A stretch of DNA of 11,393 nt from JAOUEA01 sp046732015 (lineage in GTDB: Bacteria > Actinomycetota > UBA4738 > HRBIN12): NCBI GenBank assembly GCA_046732015.1, contig JBKPMF010000130.1:1-11393 (forward strand), given 5' to 3'. The position numbers and the translations under genes were made by a program. Numbering within the stretch: position 1 is the stretch's first letter; the number at the start of each line of letters is the position of its first letter. Of this stretch, positions 1 through 10,363 are shown one piece after another. The notes below the pieces were generated by a model. It was not told where the DNA came from and made no database searches. It was given only the letters and a program-made list of their open reading frames with translations.

Positions 1-7
1 GATGTAA

Positions 8-28
8 GTTATCCCCAGTGTGGATAAC
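8..28. promoter_or_regulatory. Facing pair of DnaA-box-like sites upstream of dnaE
   Basis: GTTATCC at 8-14 and GGATAAC at 22-28 form a perfect 7-bp inverted repeat with a 7-nt spacer. Read as 9-mers, positions 19-27 on the minus strand are TTATCCACA, an exact match to the bacterial DnaA-box consensus, and positions 9-17 on the plus strand are TTATCCCCA, one mismatch away. The pair lies 40 bp before the dnaE start. DnaA binding here would link polymerase expression to initiator level, which is inference. The repeat could also fold as a small hairpin in RNA or be a site for another repressor. No convincing -35/-10 pair is visible in the 67 bases available. Confidence 0.5.
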
Positions 29-67
29 CCGAGTGGGTTCGCCTCGCGGGGGGCCTGAGCAGCGACG

Positions 68-3609
<3,542 letters not shown>

Positions 3610-3613
<4 letters not shown>

Positions 3614-3628
3614 TCCAGCACGGACTAG
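3610..3628. terminator. Small bidirectional terminator-like palindrome between convergent genes
   Basis: CTAGTCC at 3610-3616 and GGACTAG at 3622-3628 form a perfect 7-bp inverted repeat around a 5-nt loop. It occupies the 11-bp gap between dnaE and the LON-domain gene and contains the TAG stop of each, 3611-3613 on plus and 3625-3627 on minus. Its position suits a shared terminator, but the stem is short and no clear T-run follows on either strand, so termination strength is doubtful. Confidence 0.35.
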
Positions 3629-4245
3629 TTGGGGTTCACGTCCAGGTCGGCGCCGCCCACCCCTGCCCCCAGGGCCCGCAGGAGTGCCGTCTCACGCCGG
3701 AAGGTCTCACGAACGATCCGTAGCCGCTCGCCGGCGCCCGGCACCTCGAGCAGCGCCTGGCGCTGGGGGAGCAGCCCGGGTGTGGCCGCCGCCAGCGTGA
3801 AACTGGCCGAGACAGGTTCGCGGCGGAAGGAAGGCTGGGCCTCGTGCTCACCGGAGGCGCGCAGATACCCGAGCAGAGCCTCGAACGCCGCCTCGACGTC
3901 GTCGGTGCCCGCGCCGCCTTCGTCGGGGAACGGTTCGATCTCCCACGTGGGATAGGGCTCCGACCTCGAGGCGGCGATCAACGCGACCCGGTCACGGCCG
4001 AGGATGCGGAGCCGGTACGTGCCATCGTCGTCGAAGTCATAGTCCTCCACGTCCACGGTGACACCGACCCGGTTGGCTTCGTAGGGACCACCCACCTCCC
4101 GACCCTTGCGGATCGCCACCACGACGAACGGCCCCGAGGGCAGCACATCCTCCATCATCAACAGGTAACGTTCCTCGAACACCCGCAGGGACATCCGCTG
4201 GCCGGGGAAGAGCACCGTGTGAAGAGCGAATACCGGGAGGTCCAT
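3625..4245 (-). CDS. Stand-alone LON substrate-binding domain protein
   Basis: A 206-aa protein that opens with MDLPVFALHTVLFPG and continues with LRVFEERY, the hallmark start of the LON substrate-binding domain (PF02190 family). Nothing after it resembles the AAA+ ATPase or Ser-Lys protease of Lon, so this is the small single-domain type common in bacteria. Its biochemical role is not established; binding of unfolded or partner proteins is assumed from the Lon N-domain. The C-terminal third is helical and Arg/Leu/Ala-rich, ending at DLDVNPN. I chose the ATG at 4245 because the family starts just before LPVF. An in-frame ATG at 4335 would add 30 residues unlike the family and run over the neighbouring promoter region. 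The Shine-Dalgarno GAGG lies only about 2 nt from the ATG, so translation may be weak. It is divergent from the transporter operon. Confidence 0.88.
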   Translation of the reverse strand: MDLPVFALHTVLFPGQRMSLRVFEERYLLMMEDVLPSGPFVVVAIRKGREVGGPYEANRVGVTVDVEDYDFDDDGTYRLRILGRDRVALIAASRSEPYPTWEIEPFPDEGGAGTDDVEAAFEALLGYLRASGEHEAQPSFRREPVSASFTLAAATPGLLPQRQALLEVPGAGERLRIVRETFRRETALLRALGAGVGGADLDVNPN

Positions 4246-4345
4246 CGCCTCAAGGGTAAGGAAGCGGAGGCCAAGCGTCTCCAGAACGGGCCATCCCGCT
4301 GCCACCCCACGAACGTATCGAGGGGCAGGTGACACAGACGGGTGA

Positions 4346-4375
4346 TTGGCCTCGGCCTCACGGATGTGGTACCAA
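4346..4375 (+). promoter_or_regulatory. Possible promoter for the LIV-type transporter operon
   Basis: TTGGCC at 4346-4351 and TACCAA at 4370-4375 are separated by 18 bp, and TG occupies the extended -10 position at 4367-4368. Both hexamers are partial matches to a housekeeping sigma promoter. The predicted start near 4382 would leave a leader of about 30 nt before the ATG at 4413. The -10 overlaps the 8-bp palindrome TGGTACCA (4367-4374), which might be an operator half or chance. Most of the 167-bp divergent region otherwise shows nothing recognisable. Confidence 0.25.
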
Positions 4376-4396
4376 CCGTCCGACGTTTCGAAGCAA

Positions 4397-4408
4397 GGGG
4401 AGAGGGGG
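4397..4408 (+). promoter_or_regulatory. Strong ribosome binding site of the binding-protein gene
   Basis: The purine run GGGGAGAGGGGG contains GAGG at 4402-4405, 7 nt before the ATG at 4413. This fixes the start at 4413 instead of the in-frame upstream ATG at 4329, which would place 28 non-signal residues ahead of the lipoprotein signal peptide. It is the best Shine-Dalgarno in the window, matching the need for excess binding protein. Confidence 0.7.
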
Positions 4409-4412
4409 CACC

Positions 4413-5750
4413 ATGAAGCACCGCAAGCTGCTCACGATGCTGGCCATCGTGGCTTCATTCGCGCTGATCGCGAGCGCGTGTTCGAGTGATGACGATGGTG
4501 GAGGCGGAGGGAGCGGCGACTCTGGAGCCACCGGTTCCGAGGTCGACTGCGCGACCGTTGAGTTCGGGTGCGTCGAGGTGGCCTCGGGTGAGCCCATCAC
4601 GATCGGCACCCTGCTGTCCATCACCGGGGACACCAAGAACCTTGGTCTGGACAGCCAATACGGTGTCGAGCTCGCCTCGGACTACCTCGACGGCACGTTC
4701 GACGGCACGGACGGTCAGATCATCGAAGGTCACGACACCGCGCTCGTGAACGAGGATGACGGCTGCTCCGCCGAAGGCGGTCAAACCGGTGCCACCACGC
4801 TGGCGGCAGATCCCCAGATCGTCGGCGTGATCGGGACGAGCTGCTCGAGCGCGTCGTTGGGTGTCGCTGACAAGATCCTGACCAGCAAGGGGATCGTCGT
4901 GATTTCCCCGTCGGCGACCAACCCGGCCCTCACCACCGCCGGCACGCACCAGCGCGGCTACTTCCGCACGGCGCACAACGACCGCATCCAGGCTGCCGTC
5001 GTGTCGGACTTCGTCGTCGAGGAGAAGGGCGCGACGACGGCGGTCACGATCCACGACGAGAGCCCGTACACCCAGGGCCTCACCGACGGATTCAAGGCCA
5101 ACTTCGAGGCCAACGGCGGAACGGTGGATTCGGAGGAAGCGATCAACAGCGCGGACAAGGACTTCAAGCCCTTGCTCACGCAGATCGCCCAGAACGCTCC
5201 CGATGTGATCTATGCGCCGGACTTCAACCCGGCGTGCGCATTGATCGCGAAGCAGAAGGCTACGACGAGTGGCCTCGAGAACACGATCCTGACCGGATCG
5301 GACGGCTGCTCGGACGCCACCTACACCGAGATCGCGGGACCGGCGGCGGACGGGGTCTTCCTGTCGGGTCCGGACCTGACGGCCTTCTCGGGTGGGGCCT
5401 TCTACAAGGATGAGTTCGTTCCCGCCTATGAAGAGGCGTACGGCTCGAAGCCGCTCTCGGTCTTCCACGCGCACGCCTTCGATGCGTTCAACATCCTGGC
5501 GCTGGCGATCCAGGACGTGGCGATCGTCAACGACGACGGTTCGGTCACGATCCCTCGGGATGCGCTGATCGAGGCCGTGCAGAACACGGAGAACTACGAG
5601 GGCGTGATCGGCACCCTGACGTGCACCGAGGACGGCGACTGCGCCACGTCGGTCACGATCGGTGTGTACGAGGTGCCCAACGTCGGGTTCCTCGACCCGG
5701 CAGCCAAGCCGGTCTTCACCGAGACCAAGACGCTGGACGAGGTCGCCTGA
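4413..5750 (+). CDS. LivJ/LivK-type ABC transporter substrate-binding lipoprotein
   Basis: A 445-aa extracytoplasmic solute receptor of the branched-chain amino acid (HAAT) family, periplasmic-binding fold type I. It has a lipoprotein signal peptide: basic MKHRK, a hydrophobic core, then ASAC with the lipidated Cys at 23. An acidic/Gly-Ser linker (about residues 24-42) follows, as in Gram-positive tethered receptors. Family landmarks are the first strand ITIGTLLSITG (62-72), GTSCSS (141-146), the stretch from IVVISPSATNPAL (161-173) to YFRTAHND (183-190), and HAFDAFN (354-360). Eight Cys remain after the lipid Cys and fall into close pairs (46/53, 118/144, 274/299, 404/410), suggesting disulfides. 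The ligand cannot be read from sequence; amino acids are most likely, and amides or other small solutes are possible. First gene of the operon, with a strong Shine-Dalgarno and a hairpin downstream. Confidence 0.93.
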   Translation: MKHRKLLTMLAIVASFALIASACSSDDDGGGGGSGDSGATGSEVDCATVEFGCVEVASGEPITIGTLLSITGDTKNLGLDSQYGVELASDYLDGTFDGTDGQIIEGHDTALVNEDDGCSAEGGQTGATTLAADPQIVGVIGTSCSSASLGVADKILTSKGIVVISPSATNPALTTAGTHQRGYFRTAHNDRIQAAVVSDFVVEEKGATTAVTIHDESPYTQGLTDGFKANFEANGGTVDSEEAINSADKDFKPLLTQIAQNAPDVIYAPDFNPACALIAKQKATTSGLENTILTGSDGCSDATYTEIAGPAADGVFLSGPDLTAFSGGAFYKDEFVPAYEEAYGSKPLSVFHAHAFDAFNILALAIQDVAIVNDDGSVTIPRDALIEAVQNTENYEGVIGTLTCTEDGDCATSVTIGVYEVPNVGFLDPAAKPVFTETKTLDEVA

Positions 5751-5764
5751 GCGACCGCTTCGTC

Positions 5765-5802
5765 GGAACCGCGGGCGGGGCGTGATCTCCGCCCGCGGTT
5801 TC
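5765..5802 (+). terminator. Strong hairpin between binding-protein gene and livH (attenuator or mRNA stabiliser)
   Basis: Positions 5767-5778 and 5789-5800 are perfect 12-bp inverted repeats (AACCGCGGGCGG and its complement). With flanking G-C pairs and two G-U wobbles the stem reaches 16 bp around a 6-nt loop (5781-5786). It sits 14 nt after the binding-protein stop and 28 nt before the livH start. Only TTT borders the right arm and no long U-run follows, so partial termination or protection of the upstream message from 3' exonucleases is more likely than full termination. Either would give more receptor than permease. Confidence 0.65.
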
Positions 5803-5830
5803 CGCCATATCGCGAGGTGGAAGGCAGGAC

Positions 5831-6931
5831 ATGGCGAAGGATGTGATCACGCCGTCCAGTGGGGGCTCGCTCGCGTGGACCGAACGCATCCCCCTTCGCA
5901 GGATCGTGCTGACGGTCCTCACCGTCGCGATCTTCGTGGTCGTGGGCAGCGGGATCTTCAAGACCCTGACCCTGCCTGAAGGAGAACGCCTCGGATGGGA
6001 GTTCTGGGCGAACCTCTTCGTCATCGGATTGGCGCTCGGGGCCGTCTACGCCTTGATCGCGCTGGGGTACAGCCTCGTCTACGGCATCCTTCGGATGATC
6101 AACTTCGCCCACGGCGAGGTGTTCATGTTCGGAGCGTTCGGATCCTTCTTCTTCGCGCGGGCCTACGCCGAGAGCGGGTACATGAACAGTCAGCCGATCG
6201 TTTCGCTCGCGATCTTGTTCCTGTCCGCGATCGGGATCTCGGTGGGGATCGCGGTCCTCCTTGAGCGAGTTTGCTACCGCCCGCTGCGCAACGCCCCCCG
6301 GCTGGTTCCGTTGATCACCGCGATCGGCGCTTCCCTCTTCCTCCAGAACACTGCCCAGGGCTTCTTCGGGTCGCAGACCCGTGGCTATCCGCGCCCTTCG
6401 TTCCTGGAGGGCAACGTCACCATCGCCGGAGTGAGTTTCGACAAGATCGACCCTGTGGTGATCGTCACGTCGGTGGTCGTCATGGTCGCCCTCGAGATCT
6501 TCGTCAAACGCACCCAGACCGGGAAATCGATGCGGGCCGTTGCCCAAGATCGCGAGATCGCGAGTCTCATGGGCATCGACGTGGATCGCGTGGTGGTGAT
6601 CACCTTCGTGATCGGTGGGATGCTGGCCGGGATCGCGGGGGTGCTCTACGCGCTGATGTTCGGCCAGGTGGGAGCGACGATGGGCTTCCTTCCGGGTATT
6701 GCCGCGTTCACGGCCGCCGTGCTCGGAGGGATCGGCAGCATCCCCGGCGCCGCCATTGGCGGCATGATCCTGGGCATCTCCGAATCGGTGGGTCCCTACC
6801 TGCTGCTCAGTGGCTATCACGTCCCGTCCCCGTTCGAGCTCCGAGGGGTGATCACATTCTCGATCTTGGTCCTCGTCCTGATCTTCCGACCGGGCGGGAT
6901 CCTCGGAACCGGCGAGGCGGAGAAAGTGTGA
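5831..6931 (+). CDS. livH: Branched-chain amino acid-type ABC transporter permease LivH
   Basis: First of two membrane subunits of the importer, 366 aa. The LivH signature GYSLVYGILRMINFAHGEVF runs at 79-98 and is followed by several transmembrane helices. The cytoplasmic EAA-like loop that docks the ATPase is at 231-255 (GKSMRAVAQD, then REIASLMGID). The C-terminal LGGIGSIPGAAIGG motif at 298-311 is shared, in diverged form, with LivM. E. coli LivH has 308 residues; the excess is an N-terminal stretch of about 55 residues with an additional hydrophobic helix (about 24-42) before the conserved core. The start is the ATG at 5831, preceded by GGAAGGCAGG. The stop TGA overlaps the livM ATG by one base (TGATG), indicating translational coupling. 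Ligand specificity is unknown. Confidence 0.95.
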   Translation: MAKDVITPSSGGSLAWTERIPLRRIVLTVLTVAIFVVVGSGIFKTLTLPEGERLGWEFWANLFVIGLALGAVYALIALGYSLVYGILRMINFAHGEVFMFGAFGSFFFARAYAESGYMNSQPIVSLAILFLSAIGISVGIAVLLERVCYRPLRNAPRLVPLITAIGASLFLQNTAQGFFGSQTRGYPRPSFLEGNVTIAGVSFDKIDPVVIVTSVVVMVALEIFVKRTQTGKSMRAVAQDREIASLMGIDVDRVVVITFVIGGMLAGIAGVLYALMFGQVGATMGFLPGIAAFTAAVLGGIGSIPGAAIGGMILGISESVGPYLLLSGYHVPSPFELRGVITFSILVLVLIFRPGGILGTGEAEKV

Positions 6932-8838
6932 TGCGCTCGGTCGTGGTGAGAGGAGCCGTGCGAGCGGGCGCGGTGGCCGGCATCACGGTCTGGTACCTGG
7001 CCCTCGTCGGCATCATCGAGCGGCTGGCGGACCTCGCGATCATCGGTGGGTTCCTCACCATGGATCAGTTGCTGATCTTCCTGCCGGCAGCGCTCGCGGG
7101 TTGGGTGGCGCTGCGACCTCGCGTCATCGGCGGCGAGCGCCTCACCCCGGACTCGAAGACGGCGATCGTCGGTGGTCTGACGACAGGGCTGGCCTCGGCC
7201 GCCGTGGTGGTCGCCGGTGTGGTGATCGTCAACCTGATCGGTGTGGAATCTGTGCGCCGCGTATTCTCCTCGCTGTCGCCGGCGTTGATGGACGAGCTCT
7301 ACCTGGGACTTGCGCCCGTGGCGGGCACGATCGTTCTGGGTCTGTGCATGGTCGTCGTGGCCGCGGCCGCTGCGGCGCTCCGGCGGCTACCGGCCAACGT
7401 GCGGCAGCCGATCGTCGCAGGGCTGGCCGGTGTCGTCGCCGTCGCGCTGCTGGAACGGGTGGCGGCCCCGGCGTTCGATCAGACGGGCATCGAGAAGGAC
7501 TGGCTCTACAACAAACGGCTGGGCGGCCTGGAGTGGGTGGGGGCGGTCGTCGTGTTCGTCGTCGTGGCGCTCACTGTCCGGTTCGAGCTGGGTCGCAGGC
7601 TCCGGGACATCCTGCTTCCCGACCGCGCTGCGGACAAGGGCGCGCTCGCCGTCTCCGCGCAACCGGCGACGGTTGCCGCAGCGGAGATGGATGCCACCAC
7701 CCAGGCTGAACCTCCGTCGGCGCCCGAACGGGAGGACCACCCGCTCGAACCTCGGGTGAGTGCCCGTTCGCTGCAGATCGTGGCGTGGCTCGTGATCGCC
7801 GGCCTGCTCGCGGTGCTCCCGTATCTCGTCGGCCCCGTGGTCGCCAGGATCCTGGGGAGCGTGGGGATCTTCCTGCTCCTCGGTCTCGGGCTGAACATCG
7901 TGGTGGGGTACGCGGGACTTCTCGACCTCGGGTACGTGGCGTTCTTCGCGGTCGGCGCCTACTTCACGGCCATCCTCACCGGGGGCCAACGCGTGACATT
8001 CGCGGGGTTCCGGCCGCCCGTCATCGGAGCGGACCTGAACTTCTTCGTGGCGCTCCCTATCGTGGTGCTGATCGCCGCGGTGATCGGGATGCTAATCGGC
8101 GCCCCGGTCCTGCGGCTCCGGGGCGATTACCTCGCGATCGTGACCCTTGGGTTCGGAGAGATCGCCCGGGTGATCTTCGGCTCGACGTGGGCGGAGGAGC
8201 TGTTCGGGGGTGCCCTCGGGATGAGCGAGATCACCTCGGCTCCGATCCCGGGGACGACCTTCGATTTCCAGAGTGATCCGCGACACTTCTACTACCTCGT
8301 CCTGGCGTTCTGTCTGCTGGCGATCGTGGTCTCCTGGCGACTTCAGGCGTCCCGGATCGGACGGGCGTGGAACGCGATGCGGGAAGACGAACAGGTCGCC
8401 GACGCGATGGGGATCTCCACCACGCGCTACAAGCTGCTCGCGTTCGCGATGGGTGGAGCGATCGGCTCGATCGGCGGGGCGTTATTCGCGGTCAGCCTCG
8501 GGTCTCTCACGATCGCGAGCTTCAAGATCCTCGTCTCCATCACCGCCCTCGCGATCATCATCCTGGGAGGCCTAGGCTCGATCCCCGGCGTGATCGTGGG
8601 AGCGCTCGTGCTGATCGGCCTGCCGGGGCTCCTGACGCAGTTCGAGGACTATCGCCTGCTGATCTACGGTGCCACGCTGATCGCCGTGATGATCCTTCGG
8701 CCACAGGGGCTCGTGCCGAACATCCGTCGGAGCCGGGAGCTCCAGGAGGACGAACGGTCGCAGGACCAGTGGGCCAAGCATCTGCTCGAAGCGGACGCCA
8801 CCGACGCTCCGCAACCCAGCGGGGGAGCGATCACATGA
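6931..8838 (+). CDS. livM: ABC transporter permease LivM with long N-terminal membrane extension
   Basis: Second permease of the importer, 635 aa, far longer than LivM proteins of about 330-430 aa. The standard LivM core occupies about 280-600: NIVVGYAGLLDLGYVAFFAVGAY spans 322-344, RGDYLAIVTLGFGEIARV spans 397-414, the EAA-like ATPase-docking loop begins at GRAWNAMREDEQ (477-488), and LGGLGSIPG lies at 546-554. Ahead of it are about 225 residues with roughly six hydrophobic segments (near 13-33, 45-62, 77-104, 125-150, 161-178, 201-217), then a hydrophilic linker (about 222-278) rich in Ala, Pro and Glu, probably cytoplasmic. The extension's function is unknown. The ATG at 6931 has GGAGA 7 nt upstream and overlaps the livH stop by 1 nt. 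A GTG at 6928 is an alternative. Its stop overlaps livG as ATGA. Confidence 0.93.
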   Translation: MRSVVVRGAVRAGAVAGITVWYLALVGIIERLADLAIIGGFLTMDQLLIFLPAALAGWVALRPRVIGGERLTPDSKTAIVGGLTTGLASAAVVVAGVVIVNLIGVESVRRVFSSLSPALMDELYLGLAPVAGTIVLGLCMVVVAAAAAALRRLPANVRQPIVAGLAGVVAVALLERVAAPAFDQTGIEKDWLYNKRLGGLEWVGAVVVFVVVALTVRFELGRRLRDILLPDRAADKGALAVSAQPATVAAAEMDATTQAEPPSAPEREDHPLEPRVSARSLQIVAWLVIAGLLAVLPYLVGPVVARILGSVGIFLLLGLGLNIVVGYAGLLDLGYVAFFAVGAYFTAILTGGQRVTFAGFRPPVIGADLNFFVALPIVVLIAAVIGMLIGAPVLRLRGDYLAIVTLGFGEIARVIFGSTWAEELFGGALGMSEITSAPIPGTTFDFQSDPRHFYYLVLAFCLLAIVVSWRLQASRIGRAWNAMREDEQVADAMGISTTRYKLLAFAMGGAIGSIGGALFAVSLGSLTIASFKILVSITALAIIILGGLGSIPGVIVGALVLIGLPGLLTQFEDYRLLIYGATLIAVMILRPQGLVPNIRRSRELQEDERSQDQWAKHLLEADATDAPQPSGGAIT

Positions 8839-9617
8839 CGGCGCTGCTTGAGGCCTCGGGCGTGTCGAAGCACTTCGGAGGGCTGTATGCACTCAACGGC
8901 CTCGATCTGCACGTGAACGAGCATGAGATCGTGTCCGTGATCGGCCCTAACGGGGCGGGCAAGAGCACCGTCTTCAACGTCATCACGGGCCTGTACACCC
9001 CCGACGGAGGCGAAGTGGCGTTCCGAGGGGGATCGCTCCTGGGTCGCCTGCCCAGCCAGGTCACCAAGCTCGGCATCGCGCGCACGTTCCAGAACGTGAA
9101 ACTCTTCCCCAACATGACCGTGTTGGAGAACGCCATGGTGGGCCAGCACTGCCGGACGAAGACTGGGGTCGTAGGCGCGCTGCTCCGCACGCCCTCGGCT
9201 CGGCGGGAGGAAGCCGTGATCCGCGAGCGAGCGGCGGATGCCCTCGGCTTCTTCGGCTCGCGCCTCGCTGGTTACCGGCAGGATCAGCTGGCAAGCGTGC
9301 TCTCGTACGCCAACCGCCGCCGTCTCGAGATGGCGCGGGCCATGGCCACCGAGCCGGTGCTGCTGCTGCTGGACGAACCCACGGCTGGGATGAACCCTCG
9401 GGAGACGCTCGAGCTTCGCGACCACATCGTGCGCATGCGGGACGAACGCGGGATCACCATTCTGCTGATCGAACACGACATGCGTGTGGTGAAGGGGGTA
9501 TCCGACCGGGTGGTCGCGCTCGACTACGGCCAGAAGATCGCTGAAGGCAGCTATGAGTACGTCGCGCACGATCCCCGGGTGATCGAGGCCTACCTGGGAA
9601 CGAAGGCCACGGGATGA
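8835..9617 (+). CDS. livG: ABC transporter ATP-binding protein LivG
   Basis: Cytoplasmic ATPase subunit of the importer, 260 aa, normal LivG length. Walker A GPNGAGKST is at 37-45, the Q-loop Gln at 86 (ARTFQN), Walker B LLLLDEP at 176-182 with catalytic Glu181, and the switch His at 214 (LIEHD). The LivG-specific PTAGMNP and the C-terminal EAYLGTKA (251-258) are present. The ABC signature reads LSYAN (156-160) where E. coli LivG has LAYGQ, so the usual Gly is Ala. I cannot tell whether this is lineage-typical or functional. The ATG at 8835 overlaps the livM stop (ATGA) and has GGGGGA (8821-8826) 8 nt upstream. It should pair with LivF as a heterodimer. Confidence 0.96.
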   Translation: MTALLEASGVSKHFGGLYALNGLDLHVNEHEIVSVIGPNGAGKSTVFNVITGLYTPDGGEVAFRGGSLLGRLPSQVTKLGIARTFQNVKLFPNMTVLENAMVGQHCRTKTGVVGALLRTPSARREEAVIRERAADALGFFGSRLAGYRQDQLASVLSYANRRRLEMARAMATEPVLLLLDEPTAGMNPRETLELRDHIVRMRDERGITILLIEHDMRVVKGVSDRVVALDYGQKIAEGSYEYVAHDPRVIEAYLGTKATG

Positions 9618-10363
9618 CAGACCAGGCTCCGGCGGCGGGGGGCGGCCGTGCCCCGGTGTTGGAGCTCCGGAACGTCAGCACGCACTACGGCATGGTGTCG
9701 GTGCTCCGGGACGTCGACATGGAGATCTACCCCGGCGAGATGGTCTGCCTCCTGGGCGGCAACGCCAGCGGCAAGACCACGACCCTGAAGACGATCCTGG
9801 GCTATGTCGTGCCGTCGGCCGGAGAGGTCGTCCTCGACGGCGAGGTGGTGAGCGGTCGCTCGACCACCGAGATCGTGCGCCAAGGGATCTCGATGGTGCC
9901 GGAGAATCGACGGCTGTTCGCCGACATGACCGTCTCGGAGAACCTCGATCTCGGCGCCTTCCAGCGCAGCGACGAGGAAGGCATCGAGCGAGATCGGGAA
10001 CAGGTGCTCGAGATGTTCCCTCGGGTCCGTGAGCGCCTGAAGCAGAAGGCGGGCACCCTGTCCGGCGGCGAGCAGCAGATGGTGGCGATGGGCCGCGCCT
10101 TGATGGCCGACCCCAAGGTGCTCCTGATGGACGAACCCTCCATGGGCCTCTCTCCTGTGCTGGTGGATCAGGTCTTCGAGATCATCCAGTCGATCCGAGC
10201 GCTCGGCAGAACAGTGTTCGTGGTCGAGCAGAACGCGAACATGGCGCTGTCGATCGCTGATCGTGGATACGTGATCCAGACCGGGCAGGTGGTGCTGACC
10301 GACACGGCCGAGAACCTCCTGGCGAACCCGCTCATGCGCGAGGCCTATCTGGGTGAGCTCTGA
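9614..10363 (+). CDS. livF: ABC transporter ATP-binding protein LivF
   Basis: Second ATPase subunit, 249 aa, close to the usual LivF length. Walker A is GGNASGKTT (48-56), which satisfies GxxxxGK[ST] but differs from the common GxNGAGKTT. The signature LSGGEQQM (149-156) is canonical, Walker B is VLLMDEP (169-175) with Glu174, and the switch position is Gln206 in VVEQN, as is normal for LivF. VPENRRLFADMTVSENL (96-111 region) matches the LivF Q-loop neighbourhood, and the C-terminus ANPLMREAYLGEL matches the family. The ATG at 9614 overlaps the livG stop as ATGA, with GAAGG (9602-9606) 7 nt upstream. Its end overlaps the next gene by 11 nt. Confidence 0.96.
   Translation: MTDQAPAAGGGRAPVLELRNVSTHYGMVSVLRDVDMEIYPGEMVCLLGGNASGKTTTLKTILGYVVPSAGEVVLDGEVVSGRSTTEIVRQGISMVPENRRLFADMTVSENLDLGAFQRSDEEGIERDREQVLEMFPRVRERLKQKAGTLSGGEQQMVAMGRALMADPKVLLMDEPSMGLSPVLVDQVFEIIQSIRALGRTVFVVEQNANMALSIADRGYVIQTGQVVLTDTAENLLANPLMREAYLGEL
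10340..10343 (+). promoter_or_regulatory. Shine-Dalgarno inside livF supporting the GTG start at 10353
   Basis: GAGG at 10340-10343 lies 9 nt before the GTG at 10353, inside the last codons of livF. Alternative in-frame GTG codons at 10374 and 10392 lack a comparable upstream site, so this favours the overlapping start. Confidence 0.45.

Noticed and set aside
3625..4245. Full Lon protease
   Set aside because: Only the N-terminal substrate-binding domain is present; there is no Walker A/B and no protease domain.
4246..4335. Longer start for the LON-domain protein at 4335
   Set aside because: The 30 added residues do not resemble the family, which begins just before LPVF, and would cover much of the divergent promoter region.
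4455..5474. 339-codon minus-strand frame across the binding-protein gene
   Set aside because: Low-complexity Arg/Val/Gly-rich translation without motifs, opposite a well supported lipoprotein gene.
5594..6820. 408-codon minus-strand frame over the end of the binding-protein gene and livH
   Set aside because: Asp/His/Arg/Glu-rich translation without hydrophobic core or domain. It is the complement of a membrane-protein gene, and it runs through the intergenic hairpin.
6271..6930. In-frame open extension upstream of livM, inside livH in another frame
   Set aside because: The translation is Arg/Pro-rich and unlike a membrane protein. livH is clearly coding there, and the ATG at 6931 has a Shine-Dalgarno and the normal TGATG coupling.
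5900..8700. High density of GATC/CGATCG in the permease genes
   Set aside because: Explained by many Ile codons (ATC) after codons ending in G in hydrophobic proteins. No clustering or spacing pattern suggests a methylation or binding array.
8367..8834. In-frame open extension upstream of livG, inside livM
   Set aside because: It lies over the conserved livM C-terminus in another frame. The LivG family begins at the ATG at 8835.
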